NCBI GenBank assembly: GCA_030672305.1
Contig: DAOVGR010000004.1
Coordinates: 17,567 to 81,566, forward strand
Source of the DNA: Thermoplasmatales archaeon
GTDB lineage: Archaea; Thermoplasmatota; E2; DHVEG-1
Direction: 5' to 3'
DNA length: 64,000 nucleotides
In this document: one piece after another, positions 9,592-17,975 of the stretch
Numbering within the stretch: position 1 is the first letter of the stretch
Layout: each line of letters opens with the position of its first letter
Translations under genes and position numbers: made by a program
Notes under the pieces: model-generated
Databases searched by the model: none
What the model was told of the DNA's origin: nothing
Seen by the model: only the letters and a program-made list of their open reading frames with translations

Positions 9592-10462
9592 AGTAAATTT
9601 TTTTATTTGAAAGTATTTTTGAGAATTTTCAACAATTCTATGGTTGAGAATTATTTAGTTGATTAAAGGAAATTAAAATATTAATAAAAAAAATAATACA
9701 GTTTTATTTAGTAAATAATTATCTTTTTAAAAATAATAATTATATTGATACAAGATATGTTTATTTAAATTTTTCAAAATATCAATTAGGTCTTAGACGC
9801 GCTGGTTGTTATAAACTTATTAAATCCTATTTATTCTCCATTAATAAATACAGAATATATAATTGTTATTGATACTCGTTTGAAAACATTTTTAATTGGT
9901 AAAGCAAAGGTTCAGACTGATTTATTTAGATAAAAATTGTTAACTCATAACATAAAGAATTATCTCTCTTTTAATTCATACATCTATTATTAAAATATGA
10001 GAAATTTTAGGAATTTTCTAAGATAAAGAGAGTATATGGTAATAGTAAAAACTAAAATTTAAATAATACTTTAGAAAGACTTGAAAAAAATGTATTGATC
10101 AATATTTTTTATATATACAAAATTTATTGAAAGTACTTTTTCCCAGAATCAATACATAGATTTATTGTATAGATATAATTGAATGTTTTTTATATGTTTG
10201 ATAAACAAATAGATAAATTTCTCCAATGCGAATAGAATAATAGCTCAGTAGGACAAAAATGTAAAACTCCTTATTATCATATACAATTAAACAAAATATT
10301 CATTTGAACAGGATTTACAATAACTTATTAAGAAAGTGTAGAGAAATCATAGTGACGATAATAGCACTTAGAAATATTATGTACAATTAATTATAAGATT
10401 GATAGCATATTAAACTCTAGGCTTAATAGTAGAATATAATTATTGAATATGCGAACGCTTTA
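9592..10462. other. Gene-free AT-rich region of about 870 bases
   Basis: No open frame on either strand has a plausible start, length and ribosome-binding site. One 47-codon stretch between stops (about 9790-9933) lacks a start and was not accepted. The base composition is strongly A+T. This may be decayed sequence between the surface-protein genes, but I see no recognisable remnant. Confidence 0.5.
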
Positions 10463-10500
10463 AAAAAAAGAAAAAAAGATGTGAACCAATTTAAGTTCAC
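10463..10500 (-). terminator. Hairpin plus U-tract terminator for the minus-strand PKD protein gene
   Basis: Read on the minus strand, GTGAAC and GTTCAC (plus 10481-10486 and 10495-10500) form a six-base-pair stem with an eight-base loop. Two T-runs follow (plus 10463-10478). It lies 20 bases beyond the stop of the 326-residue secreted protein. Confidence 0.65.
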
Positions 10501-10519
10501 AGGTTTCACATTAAAGATT

Positions 10520-11500
10520 TTAGAATGTCACTGGAATATCAATGACCTTATTTAAGATTGGAAATGACTTAATTATCAGCTCCAATAGATTTTCAAGATA
10601 TCTAATTAATAATAAGTTATTAAATTGTCTATCTCTAGGCGTAGTTATTTTGATTTGATGCTCACTCCAATCACCTTCAACATTATTGATATCTTTAGCT
10701 TTGGCTCTGATGGTAAATGTTCCTTCTTCAGTCCATGTATGCTCCTCACTGTATATCCCTGTACCACTCGGTGCGAAATCAGTCCAATCTGTTATAGTTC
10801 CATCTCCCCATTCTATATAAAAGGAAACTATGTCAAAATCTGGATCAACAGTTACAAATGTGAATATCTTTGGCTGGTTTACTTTTCCACTATTTGGCCC
10901 ATCTATTGTTGGTGCAAATGGTGGCTCATTTTCTGGATGAGAATCTGATTTAATAACCCAATCCTCCCAAGCATCGCCGGTATCATACTCTTCAAATATT
11001 TCCTCGTATATGACTTCACTATCTAATTCGACAACTATCTTATCAATAGACCACCCTTGGCTTGTGAATTTGTCTCCTGTTACGAATTCAAATCCGATTA
11101 GTACAGTTTCATCTAACCATTCACTTATATCAATTGCATTTGCCGACCACTCTGTTATATGTCCTTGTACTATCCCCAAAGTTGTCCAACTTGACCCGCC
11201 ATTATCTGATATCTTCACAAAACCTTTATCTGGACCACCAATTGGTAGTATTTCAAATTTTTCAACATATTGCAATATTGCTGATTTGTCTCCTCCAAGA
11301 TTAAGTGGTTCTATAATTCCCCAATTATCCAGATTGAAACCTCTTTTAGAAAAAGCAAAATTGGCTTCAGGATTAAGCGCACCATAATAAGGATCAGTTG
11401 AAATATGTTCTGAACTTATGTTTGCACTTCCCGCCATTGGTGCCAAAACAGTAGCAATCATTAGCGTACAGATTACAATACCTATTATTTTCTTTCTCAA
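10520..11500 (-). CDS. Secreted jelly-roll plus PKD protein with the conserved C-terminal tail
   Basis: 326 residues. It starts at TTG (plus 11498-11500), chosen because a strong GGGAGGT lies seven bases upstream and a TATA-like ATATTTAAAT further back. A signal peptide (MRKKIIGIVICTLM...) is followed by a jelly-roll-like binding module (~45-185; features such as ISDNGGSSWTTLG resemble MAM/immune-inhibitor-A-type modules). A PKD domain (~197-285; S-F-Y-I-E-W-G-D-G-T) comes next. The tail TPRDRQFNNLLLIRYLEN...FPILN is a diverged member of the tail found in four other proteins here. It is probably extracellular and cell-associated. Ligand unknown. Confidence 0.8.
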   Translation of the reverse strand: MRKKIIGIVICTLMIATVLAPMAGSANISSEHISTDPYYGALNPEANFAFSKRGFNLDNWGIIEPLNLGGDKSAILQYVEKFEILPIGGPDKGFVKISDNGGSSWTTLGIVQGHITEWSANAIDISEWLDETVLIGFEFVTGDKFTSQGWSIDKIVVELDSEVIYEEIFEEYDTGDAWEDWVIKSDSHPENEPPFAPTIDGPNSGKVNQPKIFTFVTVDPDFDIVSFYIEWGDGTITDWTDFAPSGTGIYSEEHTWTEEGTFTIRAKAKDINNVEGDWSEHQIKITTPRDRQFNNLLLIRYLENLLELIIKSFPILNKVIDIPVTF

Positions 11501-11670
11501 GTAATTTACCTCCCAAATTTAAATATCTATAGCATATCTAATATAACAAGGATATATAATCCTTTGCAATATAAATTCTTTAATTAAAATATTTTTAATA
11601 ATCTAATTAATATTTCTAAAATATAGATAATGAGATGAGAAACCTTTTATATTTCTTGAGGTGAACAGTT

Positions 11671-13287
11671 TCACAGAAATCTTCTTAGACGCACGAACCT
11701 GAGAATAATAAATCCTTTTGCTGTTATTTCAATCGGTTCGATACCCGGTGCAGTGACGTTTACTATAACCTTTATGAAGCCAAATCCGAATGGGCTTTCA
11801 CTAAATACCTCTGTTGAACCTACTTCAATGACGGGTATAGTTCCATTTCTATCTAAAAGTGTCTTTTTAATCAATCCTCTTCTGTTTACAGTGATATTCC
11901 ATGTTATATCGTTGATATCTACATCTCCAGTGTTTTCAATATTTACCTTAATAGAACGACCAAGACCACGTTTTATAGATACCTTGAATCCAGGCTCAAT
12001 AGGTTCTTCTTCCTGTATAAATATAGATACAAATACACTTCCACTACCCCCATTTGAGGATATATCAATATTTCCACCGTAATATCCAGACATACCTGAT
12101 GTATCGACAACACTGACTGTTATGATATCATGCTCTCCTTCTGAAGAACCACTTGTTGGAGTTACCTCCATCCAGTCCAAGCTCTCAGATATCGTGTAGG
12201 ATAATGTTTGCTGCCCACTATTCCAAATTTCAAATGTATCACTCCCTGCCCAACCTTGGTTGTGCTCACCAAAGTTGATATTGTTAGGAGAATAGGCTAA
12301 TTCTGGATCATCATAATAATCAGTAATAATTGCTGCTGTATCATCTCCTTGATGAATCTTCTGAGTAACATTTTCCAAAGCAGTATATTCTGCAAGATTG
12401 ATCCCACATTGTGGGCAATCACCAGTTCTTCCCCATACATATGCATCATAAGTAATGACTAATGGTTCACCATCTTCAACAGGTTCAGATAGATTCCACC
12501 AAATAGTACTTCCATCTTCTGATACATAAGTCGGATCAATATTTGATACGTTTGCATAATAGGTAACTTCTGGTAAATAATCAACGATTTTTACATCAGT
12601 TAAATTATATACACCATAATAAAAAAGCTCGATTTTGAATGTAACTGTTTCAGTTACATATTGAAAGGTTTCATTAACCCATTCCCCAGTATCAGCATCT
12701 TTTACTTTTTTTACAAAAGAAGGGTCTGGTGGAGCACCATTTACTATTGCATCAGAGTCTCCATAAAGATCCCAGTCGCAGCCTGTTTCAAAAGCAAAAA
12801 CCTCTACATAGTTTTCATGTTCACCATATTCGTTTACATATGCTTCAAATTCTATTGAGACGCTCTCATCATCATAGAGGATTATACCATAATCATCACT
12901 TAAATTCCAAAAAATTTGGCTACCATTGATAAAGCTTTCATTATAGAAAAAACTCCCTTCATAGTTTAGTTCAGAGGGTAAATCATCTATTACCTGTATT
13001 TCCTCTGCTGAACAACCAAAAAGACAGTTCTTATGATATGTTATTGTTATGTTAAAGAGTACTGTTTCAGACAGCTCTACGTCGTAATAATCAACCCATC
13101 CCTCAATATCAGAATCCCATACCTTTTTTGTAACATTAATAGGATGGACAGGACATAAATCACATTCTAATTCATTTATATATACTTCACATTTTTCATA
13201 AGTTTCGTTTATTGCACCTAGTACTGTAAAAGAAGAAAAGATCATCATAATTGTCAATACTACACTAATTCCAATTCTTCTATTCAT
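11671..13287 (-). CDS. Secreted DUF11-like / BACON-like repeat surface protein
   Basis: 538 residues from ATG at plus 13285-13287. This start was preferred over a frame extending to 13341 because GGGAGA sits nine bases upstream and the signal peptide (MNRRIGISVVLTIMM...) begins there. Two DUF11-type modules (~25-180 and ~190-310) share the pattern V-T-K-K-V-W-D / V-K-K-V-K-D-A-D-T-G-E-W followed by T-V-x-F-x-I. A BACON/choice-of-anchor-like module (~325-420, INFGEHNQGWAGSDTF ... GNIDISSNGG) and a last beta domain follow. It ends in a basic tail with Leu/Arg pairs (LRFVRLRRFL) and lacks PKD and the PRxR tail. It is probably a surface adhesion or scaffold protein. Confidence 0.75.
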   Translation of the reverse strand: MNRRIGISVVLTIMMIFSSFTVLGAINETYEKCEVYINELECDLCPVHPINVTKKVWDSDIEGWVDYYDVELSETVLFNITITYHKNCLFGCSAEEIQVIDDLPSELNYEGSFFYNESFINGSQIFWNLSDDYGIILYDDESVSIEFEAYVNEYGEHENYVEVFAFETGCDWDLYGDSDAIVNGAPPDPSFVKKVKDADTGEWVNETFQYVTETVTFKIELFYYGVYNLTDVKIVDYLPEVTYYANVSNIDPTYVSEDGSTIWWNLSEPVEDGEPLVITYDAYVWGRTGDCPQCGINLAEYTALENVTQKIHQGDDTAAIITDYYDDPELAYSPNNINFGEHNQGWAGSDTFEIWNSGQQTLSYTISESLDWMEVTPTSGSSEGEHDIITVSVVDTSGMSGYYGGNIDISSNGGSGSVFVSIFIQEEEPIEPGFKVSIKRGLGRSIKVNIENTGDVDINDITWNITVNRRGLIKKTLLDRNGTIPVIEVGSTEVFSESPFGFGFIKVIVNVTAPGIEPIEITAKGFIILRFVRLRRFL

Positions 13288-13403
13288 GTTCTTATATCTC
13301 CCATCAATTCTACATTTATCAACTAAGATATTTATAAACATCGTAGTATATATAAATTACTATTTATGTATTCTAGTTTGTCGATTTTTAAATAAAATTG
13401 TGT

Positions 13404-14021
13404 TTAAATATGTCCACCGAGCAATATAGATGTTCCAACACAGATGAACGCAGTGATAGTTCCAACAAGCAACATTTGAATTCCATATTTTATCATGCTT
13501 TCATCACTTATTTTTGCTAGATATACACCTAACAATGACAATACTAAAAGGGTTATTATTATACTTGAAACAAAGGCTAATTCAGATGATATAATCTCAA
13601 AATTGACCATAAAAAACGGAGAAATAACAAGCATTGCAGCAATAGCAGGAGATACACCATCAACTATAGCGGCATAAATTGTAGCAAATCTATGTGATTT
13701 ACCATGCAGACCATCTTTCATATCTTTAAGCATTGCTCGTTCAAGACCTTTAAGCTTTTTAGTACGCTCTGCTTTTTCAGTCATATAGGCACCACTAACC
13801 CCTGAGGCACCCATTGCAATAGAACCAGCCAATCCAGCACTAATAATTGTTATTGGTTGTAATACACCAGATACATAGGCCCCAATAACAACACCTAGCA
13901 TTGTAAGAGCTCCATCAAAAGCATTCATTACAAAATATCTACGGGTTATTGATGCAGCACCTGATATTTTAGAATATTGTTTCCATCTTTTTATGGTCTT
14001 TTTAATCTTTTTTCTTGGCAT
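13404..14021 (-). CDS. VIT1/CCC1-family metal transporter
   Basis: 205 residues. A basic N-terminus is followed by about five membrane helices. The first carries the family hallmark F-D-G-A-L-T-M-L-G-V-V-I-G-A, the second G-S-I-A-M-G-A-S-G, and a cytosolic loop has charged E-K-A-E-R-T-K-K-L-K-G-L-E-R. Family members move Fe2+ or Mn2+ across membranes. The metal used here cannot be read from sequence. It stands alone between surface-protein genes, and its promoter probably lies in the A/T-rich stretch after 14021. Confidence 0.85.
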   Translation of the reverse strand: MPRKKIKKTIKRWKQYSKISGAASITRRYFVMNAFDGALTMLGVVIGAYVSGVLQPITIISAGLAGSIAMGASGVSGAYMTEKAERTKKLKGLERAMLKDMKDGLHGKSHRFATIYAAIVDGVSPAIAAMLVISPFFMVNFEIISSELAFVSSIIITLLVLSLLGVYLAKISDESMIKYGIQMLLVGTITAFICVGTSILLGGHI

Positions 14022-14199
14022 ATTCTTTTCACTTCAAATTCTAGTTTCACATAATGGATTAGAATTAAAAGTTTTTGAATATTTTTTTTTCTATTTTGCG
14101 GATAATGGTACTTTAGTAATTAGCTTAATACAAAAGATTTAAATTTAAATATTTTATTTATTACTTATAAATTTTATTATTAGGGGGATTAAGGAATTT

Positions 14200-15852
14200 A
14201 TGAATAAGAAAATATTAGGTGTTTTTGTTTGTATGATATTGATAACCACTGCTGTTTTACCTGTGGCAGGTAAACTTAATAAATCAAAATCTAAAGATTT
14301 TGTGGAAAACATAAAAATTATTCTTGATGAGTATCCTCTTCCACCTCCATTATCAGTTGATATGGTGCTTGAGGAATCTATTTGCCGGAGGATGTCAGTA
14401 AGATCATTTACTGGCGAATCAGTTTCAGATGAAGAATTATCTACAATTTTATGGGCGGCTTATGGTATAACAGAAAATGGTAATCGCTCGATTTTCAATC
14501 CAGATGGGACTTATTCAACTATAGTCTATGTGATTAGAAGTGAAGCCACTTATAAATATGTTCCTGAGAATCATTCTCTCTCCTTATTTAAAAGTGGTAA
14601 CTATTTACATCTTGGTCAATATACCTCTCCTATAAAATTTGGTCTAGTATGGGATATGAATGCTGAATCAGATGAACTGATTGGAATGGCAGATATAGGG
14701 ATGATATGCCAGAACATATATTTTGATGTTAACGCTCTTGATTTAGGAACTGTAACGACTGGAATGTATGTCGAGGATCTCTATGAATTAGGGATTCCTT
14801 CAAATGAAAAACCAGAAATTATCATGCCATTGGGACATCCTTCTTCGCCTTATGATTTTACATATGACCCGCTTCCAGAATCAAACTTGCCACAGGTTGT
14901 AGATAATGCACTAAGTCTTGCAGAAGCAATTAATAATCGACTTATCGTAAATAATTGGGATGACATACCTTTATCATTGCCTGAAGAATCTCAATTGATG
15001 TGGAGCTCATATGGATATTCATACCTATATGATAATGTGAATAATAAAAGACATAGGACTCTTCCTAGTGGAATAGGTATATATCCTTTCAAAGTTTTTG
15101 CTGCAAACCACAGTGGTGTGTATCAATATTCGCCAAGTACTCATTCTATTACTGAAATCGTTCAAGGAGATCAAAGAGAAGAGATTAATAACTGTATTGA
15201 CCCTAATGATATCATAATAACCTCTGCATCTTGGATTATAATTCCATTTCTTGATGCCAATCTTGGAGGCTCTCAATATCAAAGATTTTGGTATTATGAG
15301 AATGGTGCAATTATAAATAATGTTCTTCTGGAGACAGCTGCATTAAATCTTAGAGCCAATGTAATTTATGATATTACTGATGAAGCTGGCCTGCGTTCTG
15401 CAATAGGTATATCTTCGCAACCAAATCTTATACCATTATCTGTTATTCCAGTCGGTAACCCATTTACTACTCCTAATACCCCACCTGAAATACCAGACAT
15501 TGATGGCCCAACCAGTGGGTCAGCAGGAACTGCATACACTTACACATTTAATTCAGTTGATTCCAATGGCGACGATGTTTATTATAATATAACCTGGGGA
15601 GATGGTTATGTTGAAATTTGGGATGGCCCGCATACTTCAGGAACAGATTTTGATATTGATCATACTTATGCAAATCAAGGAACTTATACAATTGAAGCAA
15701 AAGCAAAAGACACTAATGGAGCTGAAAGCGACTGGGGAATATTGGAAGTAACCATGCCAAGAAACAAAGTAGCCTTTAATTCTTGGTTCTTGTGTTTTTT
15801 AGAACAATTCCCACTGCTGGAGAGACTGTTTAATCTTTTAAAAATTTACTAA
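14200..15852 (+). CDS. Secreted tandem nitroreductase-fold (SagB-like) protein with PKD domain and conserved tail
   Basis: 550 residues. A signal peptide (MNKKILGVFVCMILITTAV...) precedes two nitroreductase-type domains. The first (~50-235) has the opening C-R-R-M-S-V-R-S-F-T-G, L-S-T-I-L-W-A-A-Y-G and a late P-E-I-I-M-P-L-G-H-P. The second (~240-425) has R-T-L-P-S-G-I-G-I-Y-P-F-K-V-F, E-N-G-A-I-I-N-N-V-L-L-E-T-A-A-L and I-P-V-G-N-P, the pattern of SagB-type FMN dehydrogenases. A PKD domain (~427-510) and the tail MPRNKVAFN...LEQFPLLERLFNLL close it. Nitroreductases are normally cytosolic flavoproteins, so export by a Sec-type signal is unusual. FMN binding and substrate are unproven. The ribosome-binding site is GGGGG before the ATG, and TTTAAATTTAAATA is the TATA region. 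Confidence 0.8.
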   Translation: MNKKILGVFVCMILITTAVLPVAGKLNKSKSKDFVENIKIILDEYPLPPPLSVDMVLEESICRRMSVRSFTGESVSDEELSTILWAAYGITENGNRSIFNPDGTYSTIVYVIRSEATYKYVPENHSLSLFKSGNYLHLGQYTSPIKFGLVWDMNAESDELIGMADIGMICQNIYFDVNALDLGTVTTGMYVEDLYELGIPSNEKPEIIMPLGHPSSPYDFTYDPLPESNLPQVVDNALSLAEAINNRLIVNNWDDIPLSLPEESQLMWSSYGYSYLYDNVNNKRHRTLPSGIGIYPFKVFAANHSGVYQYSPSTHSITEIVQGDQREEINNCIDPNDIIITSASWIIIPFLDANLGGSQYQRFWYYENGAIINNVLLETAALNLRANVIYDITDEAGLRSAIGISSQPNLIPLSVIPVGNPFTTPNTPPEIPDIDGPTSGSAGTAYTYTFNSVDSNGDDVYYNITWGDGYVEIWDGPHTSGTDFDIDHTYANQGTYTIEAKAKDTNGAESDWGILEVTMPRNKVAFNSWFLCFLEQFPLLERLFNLLKIY

Positions 15853-15995
15853 TCGAATTTATCCAACGCATCAATCAACTGATGTTTTGCTTTTTCTATA
15901 GTCCCAAGTAACATTATGATTTCATCATGTGTTATATCTGGCTTGGCTTCATAGAACCACTGACCTTCTTCTTCCCTTATTTCAAATATTTTCAT
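15849..15995 (-). CDS. Small acidic protein of unknown function (48 residues)
   Basis: The frame MKIFEIREEEGQWFYEAKPD... runs 48 codons to a TAG that overlaps the convergent upstream stop. A perfect AGGAGG lies six to seven bases before the ATG, a stronger site than many neighbours have, which supports translation. The product has an N-terminal beta-hairpin-like stretch and a C-terminal helix (EIIMLLGTIEKAKHQLIDAL). It has no cysteines and no signal peptide. No family is recognised. Confidence 0.55.
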   Translation of the reverse strand: MKIFEIREEEGQWFYEAKPDITHDEIIMLLGTIEKAKHQLIDALDKFD

Positions 15996-16179
15996 TTTCT
16001 GCCTCCTTTTGATTAATTAAAACATCTCATCTATGAGTTTCAAGTCTATTATCCATATGCCTAATTGAAGTCTCTTTTTTAATTCTATGGTAAACAAATG
16101 ACCATTTTAAGGTTTAAAACCCCTTGTTTTTGCTCATTTTATCGATACATTTATATAGTATTAATGACAAATATTAACG

Positions 16180-16280
16180 TGCCTAGAAAAATTGATGAAG
16201 ATATTTAATATCTATCGTCGGTTTATGGGGAGGCGTGTTGGAGGTAATACCGAAAACAAAACCACCTCTATTTCTAGGCA
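16180..16280 (+). ncRNA. Candidate structured small RNA with its own promoter
   Basis: A 10-bp closing stem joins TGCCTAGAAA (16180-16189) and TTTCTAGGCA (16271-16280). Inside, AGATAT/ATATCT (16199-16204/16208-16213) forms a hairpin that extends through GAT/ATC (16194-16196/16214-16216) with a GA bulge. GGTTT/AAACC (16220-16224/16259-16263) forms a second arm. A TATA box TTTATATA (16150-16157) is centred about 27 bases before 16180, just where archaeal transcription would start at the stem. A T-run at about 16351-16359 could end it. No known RNA family is recognised. It lacks a tRNA T-arm and a box D. Confidence 0.5.
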
Positions 16281-16409
16281 AATTGTTATTTGATAGATTC
16301 TCAAACCTATTTCTAATACTAAGACTACTAATAGAGCTATAGCACTCCTTCTTTTTTTTATTCAAATAACATAAAGTATAAATACCTAATTAACAACTGT
16401 TAATATTGT

Positions 16410-16490
16410 GAGGCCTAGTCTGGAAATAAAAATGAATTTTTAGAATAATCTACTTTTTCACGCTTATCTTCCTCCCTCAAACTAGACCTC
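16410..16490 (+). ncRNA. Repeated structured RNA family, copy 1
   Basis: GAGGCCTAG (16410-16418) pairs with CTAGACCTC (16482-16490), with one C-A mismatch. Inside are GGAA/TTCC with ATAA/TTAT, and the apical hairpin TAGAATAATCTA (16441-16452). A TATA box TATAAATA (16377-16384) is centred 30 bases upstream, and T-rich sequence follows at 16491-16520. About 140 bases including the TATA box are similar to copy 3, so promoter and RNA were duplicated together. Confidence 0.65.
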
Positions 16491-16554
16491 CTTTCAATTT
16501 ATCTTTTTCTTTTTACTTTTAATTGTATTTTTTTTCCTTATTAAGAGTTAGAAT

Positions 16555-17736
16555 ATGAATAAGAACATCCTAATAAGTGTTGGAATAACAATCCTATTCT
16601 TTGGTGTAACCTTGGCACCGGGTATTGGTGGAATTTTTCATAAAAAAAGTGAGATACCATCTCCTTTAGAGGATGGATTAATAGCTTATTGGAAGTTTGA
16701 TGAAACCAGTGGAAATATCGCCCATGATTCAGCAAATGGTTTTGATGGAACTGTTTATGGTGAAAAATGGGTGAAGGGGAGAATAGGGAATGCATTAGAT
16801 TTTGACGGAGCTGATGATTTTGTTAATTTACCTCAAAATGCAATAAATATAATCGGAAATCTAAGTAAAGGCACTATTGCTTTTTGGTTTAACTATACAT
16901 ATAATCTCAATGAGCAAGAGATTCAACCATTATTCTATTTAGGCATTGATGATGAAAATGAACCTGATAATATGTTCATAATTGAAATTGGTCATAAGAA
17001 TCCTGCTAATCGGAGATTATATATCACATGGGTAATAAACAACAGGATTCCTCTTTGTTTTGATACTGGTTTTAATCTTGAAGAGAAAGAATGGTATCAT
17101 TTTGCTGCAGTTGTTGGCCCTAATGGAAATACAGGTTATCTTGATGGCGTTGAATTAGTGAACCGCCATTATAATTTCGGAACTGCCTATGATCAATATT
17201 TTTTTTCAGATATACCCGTACAGGATAATTTTACTATTGCATATGGAAAAACTGCTGATGGGAAATGTCCACATTTTCTTTATTATAAAGGTATGATTGA
17301 TGATGTTCGTATTTATGATACTCCTCTATTAGCAGATGAAATAAATGAAATATTTATTTATAACGGTGATGAATTCCCAAGTACCCCTATAATAGATGGT
17401 CCATCCAAAGGAAAAGCAGGTGTTGAGTATTGCTGGACATTTCATTCGACAGGTCATAATGGAGATGAATTCATTTATACTATTGACTGGGGTGATGGAA
17501 CCACTAATGAGACAGATTATTATCCACAATGTGAACCTGTGGAAGTATGTCATACATATAAGAAAGGGACTTGGAATATTTGTGCAAAAGTCAGGAATAT
17601 ATATGGTTATGAGAGTGAATGGTCAGATCTATTTAGGGTCAATATTCCAAGAAATAGAGCAACTTATAGTCCCTTATTCCATTGGTTTTTAGATCGATTC
17701 CCAATGCTGGAAAGACTGCTATCTTTGCTTAGATAA
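16555..17736 (+). CDS. Secreted LamG-fold (concanavalin-like) protein with PKD domain and conserved tail
   Basis: 393 residues. The signal peptide (MNKNILISVGITILFFGVTL...) is followed by a LamG/jelly-roll lectin-like domain (~38-265). Its markers are L-I-A-Y-W-K-F-D-E-T-S-G-N-I-A-H-D-S-A-N-G near its start, G-N-A-L-D-F-D-G-A-D-D-F-V, and M-I-D-D-V-R-I-Y-D near its end. A PKD domain (~275-360; Y-T-I-D-W-G-D-G-T-T) comes next. The tail IPRNRATYSPLFHWFLDRFP then MLERLLSLLR matches the shared motif almost perfectly. It is probably a carbohydrate-binding surface protein. No strong ribosome-binding site is seen. RNA copies 1 and 2 lie directly upstream and downstream. Confidence 0.8.
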   Translation: MNKNILISVGITILFFGVTLAPGIGGIFHKKSEIPSPLEDGLIAYWKFDETSGNIAHDSANGFDGTVYGEKWVKGRIGNALDFDGADDFVNLPQNAINIIGNLSKGTIAFWFNYTYNLNEQEIQPLFYLGIDDENEPDNMFIIEIGHKNPANRRLYITWVINNRIPLCFDTGFNLEEKEWYHFAAVVGPNGNTGYLDGVELVNRHYNFGTAYDQYFFSDIPVQDNFTIAYGKTADGKCPHFLYYKGMIDDVRIYDTPLLADEINEIFIYNGDEFPSTPIIDGPSKGKAGVEYCWTFHSTGHNGDEFIYTIDWGDGTTNETDYYPQCEPVEVCHTYKKGTWNICAKVRNIYGYESEWSDLFRVNIPRNRATYSPLFHWFLDRFPMLERLLSLLR

Positions 17737-17772
17737 AATTTATCAACTAAAAGATGTTACCCCTGCGTCTAA

Positions 17773-17853
17773 GGGGTCTAGTTTGGAAGTAAAAATGATT
17801 TTTTAGGATAATCCTACTTTTTCATACTTTTCTTCCTCCCTCAGCTAGACCCT
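17773..17853 (+). ncRNA. Repeated structured RNA family, copy 2
   Basis: GGGGTCTAG (17773-17781) pairs with CTAGACCCT (17845-17853). Inside, GGAAG pairs with CTTCC, ATGA with TCAT, and TAGGA/TCCTA forms the apical hairpin. The upstream TATA box is weaker than in copies 1 and 3 (TAAAATTTAT near 17734, overlapping the preceding stop). A competing hairpin ACCCCT/AGGGGT (17759-17764/17772-17777) would sequester the 5' strand. T-rich sequence follows the structure. Confidence 0.6.
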
Positions 17854-17927
17854 TTACATTTTATTTTTTTTTTGATTTTTACACTCAAAATTCGCTATTT
17901 TTACGCAATATCTTAGTTATTGTAACC

Positions 17928-17965
17928 TTTATATATCATTTATCAGATTGTTTTATTTAGGGGGG
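17928..17965 (+). promoter_or_regulatory. Surface-gene promoter element (TATA plus conserved spacer plus G-run)
   Basis: TTTATATATC (17928-17937) is followed by ATCAGATTGTTTTATTTA and GGGGGG (17960-17965). The same order (TATA, ATC-N-GAT, TTTTATT-[GT]-A, G-rich ribosome-binding site) recurs at 20165-20203 and 47526-47563. Transcription would start near the G-run, giving a very short leader. Confidence 0.55.
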
Positions 17966-17975
17966 ACAAGAAAAT

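Noticed and set aside
9790..9933. 47-codon open stretch ending V-Q-T-D-L-F-R in the gene-free region
   Set aside because: It has no start codon with a ribosome-binding site. A faint likeness to the SAM hydrolase C-terminus was too short to trust.
15849..15995. The 48-residue protein as a RiPP precursor for the secreted SagB and LanC-like proteins
   Set aside because: It has no Cys and no leader-like or signal segment, and is transcribed separately on the opposite strand.
16180..16280. Box C/D or tRNA identity for the structured RNA
   Set aside because: A TTGATGA-like box C is present but no CTGA box D. The seven-base acceptor-like ends are not joined to T-arm or anticodon features.
16183..16365. 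Minus-strand 60-codon frame overlapping the candidate RNA
   Set aside because: No ribosome-binding site or family resemblance, and the plus-strand promoter and stem explain the sequence better.
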